A stretch of DNA of 64,000 nt from Cyclobacterium roseum (GTDB taxonomy: Bacteria > Bacteroidota > Bacteroidia > Cytophagales > Cyclobacteriaceae): positions 1 through 64,000 of the forward strand of contig NZ_WNKF01000012.1 in assembly GCF_010119225.1 (NCBI RefSeq), given 5' to 3'. The translations under genes were made by a program, and so were the position numbers. The notes beneath the pieces were generated by a model. That model was not told where the DNA came from. It made no database searches and saw only the letters and a program-made list of their open reading frames with translations. Each line of letters opens with the position of its first letter. The first letter of the stretch is position 1. Below, one piece after another: positions 53,847-63,205 of this stretch.

Positions 53847-53877
53847 AACCGTTGAGGTCTTCGAGACCTCGACGGTT
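53847..53877. terminator. dispersed hairpin element, copy 3
   Basis: AACCGTTGAGGTCT-TCG-AGACCTCGACGGTT: the first hairpin of copies 1 and 2 with the loop changed from TTG to TCG, followed by TTCTTCG. The second hairpin is not present. Confidence 0.75.
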
Positions 53878-53887
53878 TTCTTCGTGC

Positions 53888-54019
53888 CTAATACGCAATA
53901 AAACCGAATGCCCTGTTGGCAGGCACCGGGTAGGCCAGCGCAAGAGCTACGATCCCGAGTAAAATAGCGTAGGTGTTTTTAAAACCGACAGCAAGCCCAA
54001 CAAAGGAACCGGCCTTTCG
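53888..54019 (-). pseudogene. possible C-terminal remnant of a membrane protein
   Basis: On the minus strand, 43 codons between stops read AGSFVGLAVGFKNTYAILLG, then IVALALAYPVPANRAFGFIA, which looks like a last transmembrane helix and tail of a transporter. There is no start codon and no further homology. Confidence 0.3.
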
Positions 54020-54110
54020 TCAATGCCAGCGGCACTTGATTTTTCTTAACTCGCCGAATAGAGCTGATAGAGCAAGAGCTCATCCCTTCAATACAGCATC
54101 GAACATTAAT

Positions 54111-55535
54111 CTAATCTGTCAGTACTTCACAGCGATCGTATTGGGGATCAATGTCTATAAATACTTCCTCTTTGGCCAATACAAACCAATTGGATAATAT
54201 CTCCTCTTCCTTTTTCCTACGGGAGGCTGCTTTTAATTTTTCGTAATCGTCCGAAAGATTAGCCCTGTGCGCGGGAAATCGCTCTTTGTAAAACAGAAGG
54301 CGCACACCCGCTTCGGATCGGCCTGTTCGGGGATCTTCGTCCTCATAGCGTATAGGCTTAGTGAGGGTTCCTACCTCCATACTGTCCAGGGTAAAATAAA
54401 GTACCGGATCTTCCAAGGTTCGTAATGTCAGTTTATTGGAGCCGTTTCCGGGATCGGTAAAGAAACCACCGTTGTCAGAAGTTTCCCTGTCGTCTGAGTA
54501 TTCTTTAGCCGCTTTGGCAAAGGTGATTTTTTCTTCCACGATCAATTGTCGCAGGCTGTCAAGATACCTTTCGGCCTTTTCAATGTCGCTTTCAGATGGC
54601 GTAGGGATGCGTAAAATATGCCGGGAATTAAAGGTATTTCCTCTTCTTTCCAGCAGTTGGATCATGTGAAAGCCGAACATGGTTTCCACCGGATCACTGA
54701 TTTCTCCCGGTTTCAGTTCATAGGCGGTAGCTTCGTATTCCGGAGCCAGTTCCCCCCTTTTGAAAAAGCCCAAATCACCACCCTGAGCAGCAGAACCCGG
54801 ATCTTCGGAATATTGGGTGGCCATGCTCGCAAAATCAGCATCCCCATCCAAAATTCGTTGCTTGATGGAAAGTAGTTCCTCCACCACCTTGTCTTTCTCA
54901 GCCTGGCTTACTTCGGGCTTTTTGACTATTTGGCCCACCGTGACCTCAGCCGAGAAAAAGGGAAGCGAATCATTGGGTATGGATCCGTAAAATTTCCGGA
55001 CATCATTGGGAGATACTTCCAGGCCTTCGGTTATGACTCCCTGCATTTTCTGTACCACCATCTGTTCTTTTACCGCATCCTGTATTTCACTCTTTAGCTG
55101 ATCGGCGGTTTTGCCATAGGCTTCAATCAGGGTCTCCTCGTCTCCACCGAATTGCTGAAGCACCATATTGAACCGTTGGTCGGTTTGGATGATCACTTCT
55201 GCTTCCGACACGATTACCGAATCGATTTCTGATTTGGCCATCATCAGCTTATTAATAAGAAGGGACTCAAATATCTGGCATCGCGTGGGTGTTTCCATGC
55301 CTTGCTGGGCCTGAGAGATGGCTTCCAGATACGCTTTCTGCAAGTCGGACTCCAGAATGATGTAATTGTCCACTTTGGCAATAATTTTATCTAACACCTG
55401 CCCACTGGGCTTTTCTTCAGAAGGCGGTTTTTCACTGCTCGCCAGGGTGCTATCGGTATCTTGTGCCCAGGTGATTTGATTGAATACAAGTCCTGTAAGC
55501 AATAGTACGGTTAATTTTCTGGACCAGTTATTCAT
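54111..55535 (-). CDS. SurA-like periplasmic chaperone with parvulin domains
   Basis: About 474 residues. The ATG at 55535 gives MNNWSRKLTVLLLTGLVFNQ, then ITWAQ, a signal peptide, and overlaps the previous gene by eight bases. A SurA N-terminal helical domain (KIIAKVDNYIILESDLQKAY) precedes a clear parvulin domain at ~195-305 (FASMATQYSEDPGSAAQGGD, then LGFFKRGELAPEYEATAYEL and FGFHMIQLLERR) and a second divergent one (ITFAKAAKEYSDDRETSDNG). It helps outer-membrane proteins fold. It is last in a three-gene operon. Confidence 0.9.
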   Translation of the reverse strand: MNNWSRKLTVLLLTGLVFNQITWAQDTDSTLASSEKPPSEEKPSGQVLDKIIAKVDNYIILESDLQKAYLEAISQAQQGMETPTRCQIFESLLINKLMMAKSEIDSVIVSEAEVIIQTDQRFNMVLQQFGGDEETLIEAYGKTADQLKSEIQDAVKEQMVVQKMQGVITEGLEVSPNDVRKFYGSIPNDSLPFFSAEVTVGQIVKKPEVSQAEKDKVVEELLSIKQRILDGDADFASMATQYSEDPGSAAQGGDLGFFKRGELAPEYEATAYELKPGEISDPVETMFGFHMIQLLERRGNTFNSRHILRIPTPSESDIEKAERYLDSLRQLIVEEKITFAKAAKEYSDDRETSDNGGFFTDPGNGSNKLTLRTLEDPVLYFTLDSMEVGTLTKPIRYEDEDPRTGRSEAGVRLLFYKERFPAHRANLSDDYEKLKAASRRKKEEEILSNWFVLAKEEVFIDIDPQYDRCEVLTD

Positions 55536-56427
55536 AAATGGTAAACTCATTATTTTCAAGTGCATGGTTGTAAATATCTCTTTTTAATTTGTCGGCTAAC
55601 TCCACCCTCCTCTTGTTAACGATAATCTTGGAAATTTCGTCTCTGACAAATTCAAGCGGCGGAACCTGATCCTGCAAACGGTACTCCAGAATCTTAAAAT
55701 AGTACGAGTAGGTTTCGTCATCTACATTGATCAATCGTTCGTTTTGAAGCAGTTGTACCTGGTTATTGTTCTGAGTAAGGGGCGTATTGATGATAATGTC
55801 ATCGAATTTAACCCAGGTAGAATCCTCAATGAAATAATTGTTGGCATAACGAATAGCAAAGTCCTTTAGTTCATCTCCTTGCTCTTCCCGGTCATTACCC
55901 AACAAACGCTCCAGTTGCCGTTTTTGGGGCAGGGATTTTTCCAATTTGATATAATTGGTACGGACGATTATTTCTTTCAGGGCAAAATTCTGCTTGTTGG
56001 CTTCGTAGTAGGTTGCAATTTCCTCAGAAGTGACTTCTCTGTCCAGACTTTCCTCCACGAAATTTTTTTCGTATTCATAAGCAATCAGTGCATAACGATA
56101 GTCCAGGAGTTTGCGATTTATTTCGGCTTCGTCCAGGGTTATATTTTCTCTTGCCTCCCGGATCATCAATTGCTTTTTTATCCAACTCTGTACGTACCGG
56201 TTTACCAGGTCTGCGGAATCCAGGCCGGAGGCCATTTCTTTGCTGATATGATCAATATCGGTCAGGTATAGATTGGCGGTTCCAACCGATGCCACCACGG
56301 GGTTGTCCGGGTCTTCTTCTTCGGTCTTGATCCGAAAAAAGTCACAGGAGGAGCTAAGCAGCAGTAAACTACTTAGGGCCAAAGCCGCTTTACTTCGTAA
56401 GTTCCCGATAGGTAGTTTCTTTTTCAT
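55528..56427 (-). CDS. SurA-N-like chaperone lipoprotein without a parvulin domain
   Basis: 299 residues. MKKKLPIGNLRSKAALALSS, then LLLLSSSC: a lipoprotein signal. The helical PpiC/SurA-N pattern is visible (VGTANLYLTDIDHISKEM, then IKKQLMIREARENITLDEAE, VTSEEIATYYEANKQNF), but the parvulin active core is not recognisable. It lies between two parvulin genes with overlaps on both sides (38 and 8 bases), so it is translated with them and probably acts in the same outer-membrane biogenesis pathway. Confidence 0.75.
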   Translation of the reverse strand: MKKKLPIGNLRSKAALALSSLLLLSSSCDFFRIKTEEEDPDNPVVASVGTANLYLTDIDHISKEMASGLDSADLVNRYVQSWIKKQLMIREARENITLDEAEINRKLLDYRYALIAYEYEKNFVEESLDREVTSEEIATYYEANKQNFALKEIIVRTNYIKLEKSLPQKRQLERLLGNDREEQGDELKDFAIRYANNYFIEDSTWVKFDDIIINTPLTQNNNQVQLLQNERLINVDDETYSYYFKILEYRLQDQVPPLEFVRDEISKIIVNKRRVELADKLKRDIYNHALENNEFTIYE

Positions 56428-58393
56428 CCTCGTTGATTTGGATGGTGTATGTATCTCTTAATGTAGCCATAAGCTTTTTTTCCAGAAACTGCTGGTAATC
56501 CTGAATCAATTTGCCCCTGGTTTCTTCAAAGGCTTTCCCTTGTGCCGGGATTTTTTCTCCAGTGACTAGCAGTATCGTTTCGCCATCTTTTGAAATCGTA
56601 TGAAAGGATTGTGCTGGATTCAGGTCAGAAAGAATTTCTTTCCCGGAAATCTCAAAAACCCCTTGTTCGATCGTGAATTTTAAAGGGTCTTCGGAAAGAA
56701 ATTGCTTTTTTACCGTTTCTTCCAGACCCTCCTTATAGGACTGGGTAGAGAGCCAGCTTTTGACCTCCGAGAGGTCCTTACCTGCATCCGCTTTCAAAAT
56801 AAAGGCGGGTTGGCGTTCTCCCCAGCGGTATTTCTCCCGGTGTTCCCCAAAATAATCTCGTTGTCCCAGACTGTCGTCGACTGCTTTTTGCCACACCTCA
56901 TTATTCATCAGCTCAAACAGCAACATGCCATTCCGGTATTCATTTACCAGTTGCCGGTATTCCTGATTGGAAGCATATAGCTGCGCAGCTTCCCATTCGC
57001 TAAGCAACGTGGTCATAAACCGTTCGTACCAGAACTCAAAGGGCTGCTGCACCAGCGAATCAGCAGATCCAATTTGGGATTCTAGGAACCGGGCAAAGTC
57101 CTGAGGGCTTGCCTGTTTCCATTCCGACCAAATAAGGCTGTCTTGCTTCCATTCGGCAGTTTCGAGGTTGCCCAATAATTCGGAGATCGCTTTTCCCTGG
57201 CTGCTCTTTACTGTTTCCTCGATTTTTTTCCAAAGGCTGGAATTTTCACGTACCCCCAATTTTGATTTTTGCTGTGCCATCACCTGGCTGCGGAGCATCT
57301 CCGAGCGGCTGTCGCGCAGGATTCTGGATTTTATTGTGGGCATGAGCTCCTCGAAAGGAGGTACCGGCCGTTGGTCTTCCAATCTCAGCAAGTGATAGCC
57401 ATATTGGGTTTTGACGGGCTTGGAAATAGTTCCGGGCTCGTCCAGGGAAAAGGCGGCCTGTTCAAATTCAGGAACCAGGGAACCCACTCCAAACCAGGGT
57501 ACCAGTCCCTTGTTGGACTTACTTCCTGCATCTTCTGAGTAGGTACTCACCAGTTCCGGCCATATTTCAGGGTTGCTTTGTACTTTTTCGAAAAGTTCTG
57601 CAATTTTCCGTTGGGCGAGTGCCTCGCTTTCGGGCTGCTCCGGATCAACTCGGAGCAAGAGGTGGGATACCCGCACCTGCCCGGGATTTGGCCGGCGGTC
57701 TTCCAGCCGGATAATATGGTAGCCGAAATCGGAAAGGACCGGCTCTGAAATCGCTCCAACGGACAGCGAATAGGCGGCTTCTTCAAAAGGCAGTACCATT
57801 TGAAGGGCGGTAAAGTACCCCAGGTTGCCTTTATTGGTTTGGGCGGAAGGGTCTTCTGAATGAAGGGATGCCAGTTCGGCAAAGTCTTCCCCATTCTCCG
57901 CCGCTGCCTTGAGTTTCTCTGCCATTCTGAAAACAGCGATGGAGTCTTCGCTGCTGGCATTGGGAGGGAACTGAAGTAAAATATGACTTGCCTTTACCAT
58001 TTCCTGCATCCGGTGGTAAACCCGTCTTAGTTCACCTTCCTGCAAGTCGTTTTCCAACAGGTAGGGTTTGATGAGTTGTTTCTGAAAGGATTCAAATTCG
58101 GTCCGGAACTCCTCCGATTGGTCCAGTCCCAGATCAATGGCATGTTTTACCTTTAGTTTATAGTCAATAAACAGGTCGAAGTTTTCTTCAAATTCCGCTC
58201 GACTTAGGGCTCCCTCCTGATTTTGCCGGTTTTTAGTTAGGATATAGACAAACTCCTCCTTGTCAGAGGGAGTATCGGCAATTTTGATCAGATAGTCCGA
58301 TGAGCCCGGATCATCCCTGAATTTTTCAGGAACCTGGACCGCACTGGCAGATAAAATTCCCCAAAAAAGGAAACATACATGCGTTAAATTCAT
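56390..58393 (-). CDS. peptidyl-prolyl isomerase with two parvulin domains
   Basis: 667 residues. MNLTHVCFLFWGILSASAVQ is a signal peptide. The first parvulin domain has ASHILLQFPPN, FAELASLHSEDPSAQTNKGN and FGYHIIRLEDRRP; the second has VSHLLLRVDP, STYSEDAGSKSNKG and YGYHLLRLEDQRP. A C-terminal ~270 residues of helical segments and a divergent third module follow. It heads the operon with two SurA-like genes. Such triplets are typical of Bacteroidota and serve outer-membrane protein folding. Confidence 0.9.
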   Translation of the reverse strand: MNLTHVCFLFWGILSASAVQVPEKFRDDPGSSDYLIKIADTPSDKEEFVYILTKNRQNQEGALSRAEFEENFDLFIDYKLKVKHAIDLGLDQSEEFRTEFESFQKQLIKPYLLENDLQEGELRRVYHRMQEMVKASHILLQFPPNASSEDSIAVFRMAEKLKAAAENGEDFAELASLHSEDPSAQTNKGNLGYFTALQMVLPFEEAAYSLSVGAISEPVLSDFGYHIIRLEDRRPNPGQVRVSHLLLRVDPEQPESEALAQRKIAELFEKVQSNPEIWPELVSTYSEDAGSKSNKGLVPWFGVGSLVPEFEQAAFSLDEPGTISKPVKTQYGYHLLRLEDQRPVPPFEELMPTIKSRILRDSRSEMLRSQVMAQQKSKLGVRENSSLWKKIEETVKSSQGKAISELLGNLETAEWKQDSLIWSEWKQASPQDFARFLESQIGSADSLVQQPFEFWYERFMTTLLSEWEAAQLYASNQEYRQLVNEYRNGMLLFELMNNEVWQKAVDDSLGQRDYFGEHREKYRWGERQPAFILKADAGKDLSEVKSWLSTQSYKEGLEETVKKQFLSEDPLKFTIEQGVFEISGKEILSDLNPAQSFHTISKDGETILLVTGEKIPAQGKAFEETRGKLIQDYQQFLEKKLMATLRDTYTIQINEDEKETTYRELTK

Positions 58394-58482
58394 AGGACAA
58401 ATGATGCTTTCTAATCCGCAATGTTACGAATTTTACCCCACAATACGGGAGGATGGCAGGGATATGTGAGCGGATTTAACAT

Positions 58483-58899
58483 TTATTTGGATTTCAATTT
58501 TTTGATCAACCGACAGGTATTGAATGCGTGGTCGGTTTCAAATTCGATTTTATCCATGATTTTGCGGACCAAAAGCAGCCCGAGCCCCCCTTTTCTTTTC
58601 TCCCTGATTACCGCATTGATTTCTGGTGATTTATATTCGATGATGTTGAATGCTTTTCCAGAATCTTTGATTTCAAAAATGATGCGCTCAGGATTTAAAT
58701 GAATCGTTAGCCAGATATGACTTAGTGGATTGCAATCGTGAGAATGGATAATAAGGTTGGCACAGACCTCTTCTACTGCTAAAATCAATTGATTTTGACT
58801 GATGGCGCTGAGTTGGGTAGCCGACAGGGCTTCCGCAATGAAGGAGCGGAGCTCAGCCAACCGGCTCTTTTCGCAATATAGCTTTAGTTCATGCGTCAT
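58483..58899 (-). CDS. RsbW-type anti-sigma factor / serine kinase
   Basis: About 138 residues. The start at 58899 (MTHELKLYCEKSRLAELRSF) overlaps the STAS gene by 11 bases. The GHKL fold shows N-box AVEEVCANLIIHSH, G1 KDSGKAFN and G2 KGGLGLLLVRKIMD. In partner switching it binds a sigma factor or other target and phosphorylates the STAS antagonist. No sigma factor gene is beside it. Confidence 0.9.
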   Translation of the reverse strand: MTHELKLYCEKSRLAELRSFIAEALSATQLSAISQNQLILAVEEVCANLIIHSHDCNPLSHIWLTIHLNPERIIFEIKDSGKAFNIIEYKSPEINAVIREKRKGGLGLLLVRKIMDKIEFETDHAFNTCRLIKKLKSK

Positions 58900-59233
58900 A
58901 AAGCGATTCTTCGGCTTCCTCCTGTGTGTTTTTAATATGGATGAGTTGGTCCAGTCCAAGGATATGAAATACGTTCATCACTTTCTCGTTCAAACCAAAA
59001 ATGACGAAGGCTACGTTCTTCTCCCGAAAGTCTTCCAGGTAGGACATAAATACCCCTAGCCCCGCAGAGGAGATGTATTCCAGATTTCTGCCATCGACCA
59101 GAATTTTCTGGACGCTTCCGGAAAGTGCCTCCTGTATCACCTCATCCAGTTCGACCGAATTACTCGCATCGACCTCCCCATTCAAGGCAATGACCAGGTG
59201 TTCCCGGGCAGCCGTCATATTGATTGATAACAT
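58889..59233 (-). CDS. STAS-domain anti-sigma factor antagonist
   Basis: 114 residues. IALNGEVDASNSVELDEVI and LEYISSAGLGVFMSYLEDFR contain the conserved phospho-acceptor serine (ISSAG). When dephosphorylated it should bind the RsbW-type kinase and free its target. It lies 31 bases after the SpoIIE-type phosphatase gene, and the kinase start lies within its end. Confidence 0.92.
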   Translation of the reverse strand: MLSINMTAAREHLVIALNGEVDASNSVELDEVIQEALSGSVQKILVDGRNLEYISSAGLGVFMSYLEDFREKNVAFVIFGLNEKVMNVFHILGLDQLIHIKNTQEEAEESLYDA

Positions 59234-59264
59234 ACTCGATTATACGCTTTACAAATGATTAAGT

Positions 59265-61337
59265 TTATGCTTTAAATTTGATCGCCAATAGGGAATAATC
59301 ATCATCGGGAAGGATTTCCTTGCCCACAAATGCGAAGACAGACTCAATTATTTTCGTTCTGATTTCCCGGGCACTCAAATGGTAATTCCTGTCCAGTATA
59401 TTTCGCAAATTATCGTACCCGAACTCCTGCCCATTCTCATTTTTGGCCTCCACGATTCCGTCCGTGTACATTACCATGACATCCCCGGGCAGGTAATTCA
59501 TTTTGCCTTCCTCGATATATTGTTCAAAGCTGAGGTTCCGTACGATGCCCAGGCCCATTCCCTTGATGTCAAGGAAGCGGGAGGCTCCTCGCTCTTCGGA
59601 ATAAAACAGCGTGGGACAGTGTCCCGCTCGTGCAAAACGGATCTCCTTTTCACGGGTATTGACCGTGTAGTACGTAGTGGTAATGAAATTGTTTTTTTCC
59701 AGGCAGCGGCTCAGGGCACTGTTGGCTTTTGTCAGAAAATCTTTAGGGCCCAGGTTTAGTTGTACCAGGCTGTGAAACACGCCCTTCATTTGGGACATGT
59801 TGAAGGCGGCAGAAGTTCCTTTTCCGGATACGTCTCCAATAATAAGTGCAAAATGATCCCGGTCAAAGCGATACGTTTCATAATAATCGCCGCCCACCTC
59901 GTCCGCAGCGGCAGAAAACCCATCTATTTCAAAGCATTCATTGTGGTGCAGTTCCGAAGGTAAAAGACTCCGCTGAACGCGTTGGGCAATTTCCAGTTCT
60001 TCACGGTAACGCTCATTTTTGATGGCCTCGTTCAGGAGGCGGTAATTTTCTATGGAAATCGAGGTTTGGCCCACGAAAGTAGAAATGATATTGATCATTT
60101 CTTTGTTGAACCCGTCTTTTACCTCTTTGAGCAAAAACAGGTCACCCAATATCTTTTTGTTTGCCCGGATGGGAATAATCAATACGGATTGAAAGGTTTC
60201 GTGAGGTATCTTACCGTAAATATACTCCAACTTGCCTCCTTCCTGCTCGTTTAGATAACTGGCAAAAGGTTCTGTTTTTTTCAATATTGCCATGAGATCT
60301 TGTCTTTCGCCATTGCTAATGAACTTTTGATGAAGGATTTTGCCAGGCTGATCTTCCTCCACCTGGGCATGGAGCTCCAGCCAGGCGGCATCTACATAGG
60401 CGGCACTCATGCTACTGTCCATCAATATATCCAACACCTGTTCCTCATTTTCTCCGGGCTGGATCGATTGGCTCAATTTCTGAAAACTAATGGCCTCCGT
60501 TAGTTTCTGTTCAAAAACGGAGGAGGTGGGTAAGTTGAATAAGGTGACCAGAAAACTGAACACCGCATAAATCAACACAAAAGCAAAGAGGCCGAGAAGA
60601 AAGAGGTTTTCGCTTAGATTGACAAAATCAATGTTTTTTTGATTATACGACACCAATTGTACCAGCAGGTAGGCGGTACTGGCTATGATAATGGCAAGAA
60701 ATAGGATGGACTTCCATTTTTCCCTAAACGTCAGGTAGGGGATCCATTTTAAGTTGACCGATAATATGATGCCGTAGATGATCAGGAATATCAGGCCAAA
60801 CATAAAGCCATAATCATAGCTTTCCTGATTGATGAGTACGAAAAACATGCTAATAAGCAGGATGACTTCGTATGCCTGCCATTGTTGCACCACGGCCTTG
60901 CTTTTTTGGTACAGGATCAGGTGCTTCCAAAGCAGCGCAGAGGAGATCAAAAACAAAGAGGTCAGGGCAAAATTAACGTGGTAGAAAAAATTTCTGAGTA
61001 GCGGGTCTTCTGATAAGCGACTTCCATCCAGTAGGTAATAAAAATAAATAATTAAAAAAGAAGTAATGGTAGCCATCAATCCGGTGGAAGCTGCCCTCCA
61101 GATCAGGTTTAGGAAATTGCTGTTTTCATTTTTACTAATAGAATCGCCGAAATAGAGGTAGAGGACGATAAAAAAGATTATTTCCAGAATCCAGGTTATT
61201 TCGCGCGAAATTCCCCCTTCCATTTGGTTGATTTCACCGAACAATCGCACCAGATCCACAAATAGCAGCGCAAACCATGTCAGGATGGCCAGCATGATAT
61301 AAATTTTGCCCCGCTGTATGTTGGGTAGTTTCGCCAT
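59265..61337 (-). CDS. membrane SpoIIE/RsbU-type PP2C phosphatase with GAF domain
   Basis: 690 residues. About eight transmembrane helices occupy 12-265. A GAF-like domain follows (~300-440; KILHQKFISNGER... LIIPIRANKKILGDLFLLKE), a short coiled linker, then the SpoIIE domain: DEVGGDYYETYRFDRDHFAL, IGDVSGKGTSAAFNMSQMKG, ARAGHCPTLFY and VMYTDGIVEAKNENGQEFG, with metal-binding Asps intact. It should dephosphorylate the STAS protein encoded next, in answer to a membrane or cytosolic ligand. Confidence 0.93.
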   Translation of the reverse strand: MAKLPNIQRGKIYIMLAILTWFALLFVDLVRLFGEINQMEGGISREITWILEIIFFIVLYLYFGDSISKNENSNFLNLIWRAASTGLMATITSFLIIYFYYLLDGSRLSEDPLLRNFFYHVNFALTSLFLISSALLWKHLILYQKSKAVVQQWQAYEVILLISMFFVLINQESYDYGFMFGLIFLIIYGIILSVNLKWIPYLTFREKWKSILFLAIIIASTAYLLVQLVSYNQKNIDFVNLSENLFLLGLFAFVLIYAVFSFLVTLFNLPTSSVFEQKLTEAISFQKLSQSIQPGENEEQVLDILMDSSMSAAYVDAAWLELHAQVEEDQPGKILHQKFISNGERQDLMAILKKTEPFASYLNEQEGGKLEYIYGKIPHETFQSVLIIPIRANKKILGDLFLLKEVKDGFNKEMINIISTFVGQTSISIENYRLLNEAIKNERYREELEIAQRVQRSLLPSELHHNECFEIDGFSAAADEVGGDYYETYRFDRDHFALIIGDVSGKGTSAAFNMSQMKGVFHSLVQLNLGPKDFLTKANSALSRCLEKNNFITTTYYTVNTREKEIRFARAGHCPTLFYSEERGASRFLDIKGMGLGIVRNLSFEQYIEEGKMNYLPGDVMVMYTDGIVEAKNENGQEFGYDNLRNILDRNYHLSAREIRTKIIESVFAFVGKEILPDDDYSLLAIKFKA

Positions 61338-61561
61338 AGAAAAACATACAATAATATAAATAGAATGTCAAAATTCATTGGTCCCGGCAATAAAAGGTTG
61401 TCGGAAGGCAAGGATTAAAACCGAAACGGAAGCCGCCAATAAAATTTTAGGACGTGTAAACTGTCTGGAAGCTGGATTTAAGATCAAAATTAACAAAATT
61501 CGGATCATGAATAAACAATGCTTGCCTATCTTGCCGTGGATCCGTGTCTGGTGTTAAAGCA

Positions 61562-62356
61562 TCAGGAGTTCAAATGTATGGCCTGCCGCATAAAGGCAAG
61601 CTGCGCATGGATTTCCTTCCAGGAAAAGGGAAGGCTGGGCTGAGAGTGGGCCAGCGCGTCCCGCAGTTTGCCAATGTTCCGGACCATGGCATCGTATTGA
61701 TCTCTGCTGGCCCCGGGCATCAGGCTTTTGAATCGTTTTTGCTTGGAAAAAATACTCCCCAGGTCCGCCAATTGCAAGCACTGAATCAGGTCAATTTCTT
61801 CGTTTCTTCGCAATTTGAGTTGATATAGCGCCTGGGCAGAAGCCAAGCGTTCCTCTGACAGGCTGGCTTGCCATTCCGGGATTGTATGTTTGATAAGCTC
61901 CCTGAGAAAGGTTTCCCAGGTACTTATATACCCAAATACCACCAGCCTCATAGGAATTTTGTCCAGATCGCTTTGGGTGACAATATGGGAAATCGTCCCT
62001 TCCGTCTCGATAAAGAACCGCCTGTTGGAGAGCAGTTTTTCGAAGGCCCGGACCAGAGGAGTATTGCCATTCATCAGATCAGCCTTGCTGACGGGAGATA
62101 GGTCCGAATCTCCGTTGTCAAATTTCTGAAGGCCATCATCGGATTGCACCAGCACGGTTTGAAAATTATTTTTCACCATTGCTTCCCGATAGGTATTGGG
62201 CTGAAAAGGAAAGGTCGGCTCGGCAATACTTAGGACCGGAACATAGCGGTCAAAAAGATTGAATAAGGACTGGTGTTGGGCTTGGTTCATGGGCTTGTTT
62301 GAACTTCTTTGAGTCTGGAAGGCATGTTTTTCTACTGGGATTTTGAATTTAACCAT
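61562..62356 (-). CDS. CBS-domain-like protein with C-terminal HEPN-like RxxxxH motif
   Basis: 264 residues; an internal ATG at 62290 (MNQAQHQSLFNLF) may be the true start. The N-terminal part resembles a CBS pair: VPVLSIAEPTFPF... and FFIETEGTISHIVTQSDLDK, then MRLVVFGYISTWETFLRELI. The C-terminal ~100 residues are helical, with charged repeats and end in RDQYDAMVRNIGKLRDALAHSQ: RDALAH fits the RxxxxH catalytic motif of HEPN RNases. A nucleotide-sensing CBS module joined to a HEPN-like domain would be a plausible regulated RNase. No partner gene lies nearby. The assignment is based on motifs only. Confidence 0.55.
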   Translation of the reverse strand: MVKFKIPVEKHAFQTQRSSNKPMNQAQHQSLFNLFDRYVPVLSIAEPTFPFQPNTYREAMVKNNFQTVLVQSDDGLQKFDNGDSDLSPVSKADLMNGNTPLVRAFEKLLSNRRFFIETEGTISHIVTQSDLDKIPMRLVVFGYISTWETFLRELIKHTIPEWQASLSEERLASAQALYQLKLRRNEEIDLIQCLQLADLGSIFSKQKRFKSLMPGASRDQYDAMVRNIGKLRDALAHSQPSLPFSWKEIHAQLAFMRQAIHLNS

Positions 62357-62427
62357 TCCCGACGGTATATTGAATTTTTAACAAGAAAGGATATACCTTA
62401 TAAGGTTTACGACAGCCGATAGGAAGA

Positions 62428-63096
62428 ATGTTAACAGATAAGCAACCACCAGTCACCCAGGAAGTAAAGGAATTAGCCAGGCGATTATGGGATTACCATC
62501 AGCTTCGCCATACCATTCAGAAAAGCGATGCGATCCTGGTGTTGGGTAGTCATGATCCACGGGTGGCCGAACGAGGCGCCGCACTTTGGCTGGAAGAAAT
62601 GGCTCCCCTTCTGATTTTTTCGGGGGGGTTGGGTAATTTTACCGCAGGTGTTTGGGAAGATCCGGAAGCGGTTATTTTTGGTCGGATTGCCCGGCGGATG
62701 GGCGTGCCGGATGAAGCCATGCTGCTGGAGAGCCGTTCTACCAATTCCGGGGAAAACATCCGGTTTACCCAGGAACTATTGAAAAGCAAGGGATTGGATC
62801 CCCACTCCTTTATTATCGTTCAGAAACCGTATATGGAGCGGCGTGCCTATGCCACCTTTAAAAAATACTGGCCCGATAAATCCGTGCTCGTGACCAGTCC
62901 GCGCATTTCCCTTGAAGATTATCCCTCCGATTCCATTTCCCTGGAAATAATTATTCAATCCATGGTGGGGGACCTACAGCGCATTAGGGAATACCCGAAA
63001 AAAGGCTTTCAAATTCATCAGGACATTCCGGAAGAAGTGTGGACCGCATTTGAGCGATTGGTAGCACTGGGCTTTGACCAGCACCTGATCTCCTGA
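62428..63096 (+). CDS. YdcF/DUF218-like protein
   Basis: 222 residues without membrane segments. AILVLGSHDPRVAERGAALW, APLLIFSGGLGNFTAG, LESRSTNSGENIRFTQELLK and FIIVQKPYMERRAYATFKKY match the YdcF group of the DUF218 family, an SAM-binding or hydrolase-like Rossmann fold. The family includes ElyC/SanA envelope proteins; YdcF members are cytosolic with uncertain function. It is divergent from the CBS-HEPN-like gene. Confidence 0.8.
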   Translation: MLTDKQPPVTQEVKELARRLWDYHQLRHTIQKSDAILVLGSHDPRVAERGAALWLEEMAPLLIFSGGLGNFTAGVWEDPEAVIFGRIARRMGVPDEAMLLESRSTNSGENIRFTQELLKSKGLDPHSFIIVQKPYMERRAYATFKKYWPDKSVLVTSPRISLEDYPSDSISLEIIIQSMVGDLQRIREYPKKGFQIHQDIPEEVWTAFERLVALGFDQHLIS

Positions 63097-63205
63097 GGCT
63101 CCGGCAGGAAACCCACTACCTTGACTTTAAAATCATATAGGTGTCCAAAATCAAAACGTCGCAGCCAAGTGCGGAATTTTAAATCTTTAAATTGATTTTC
63201 CGATC

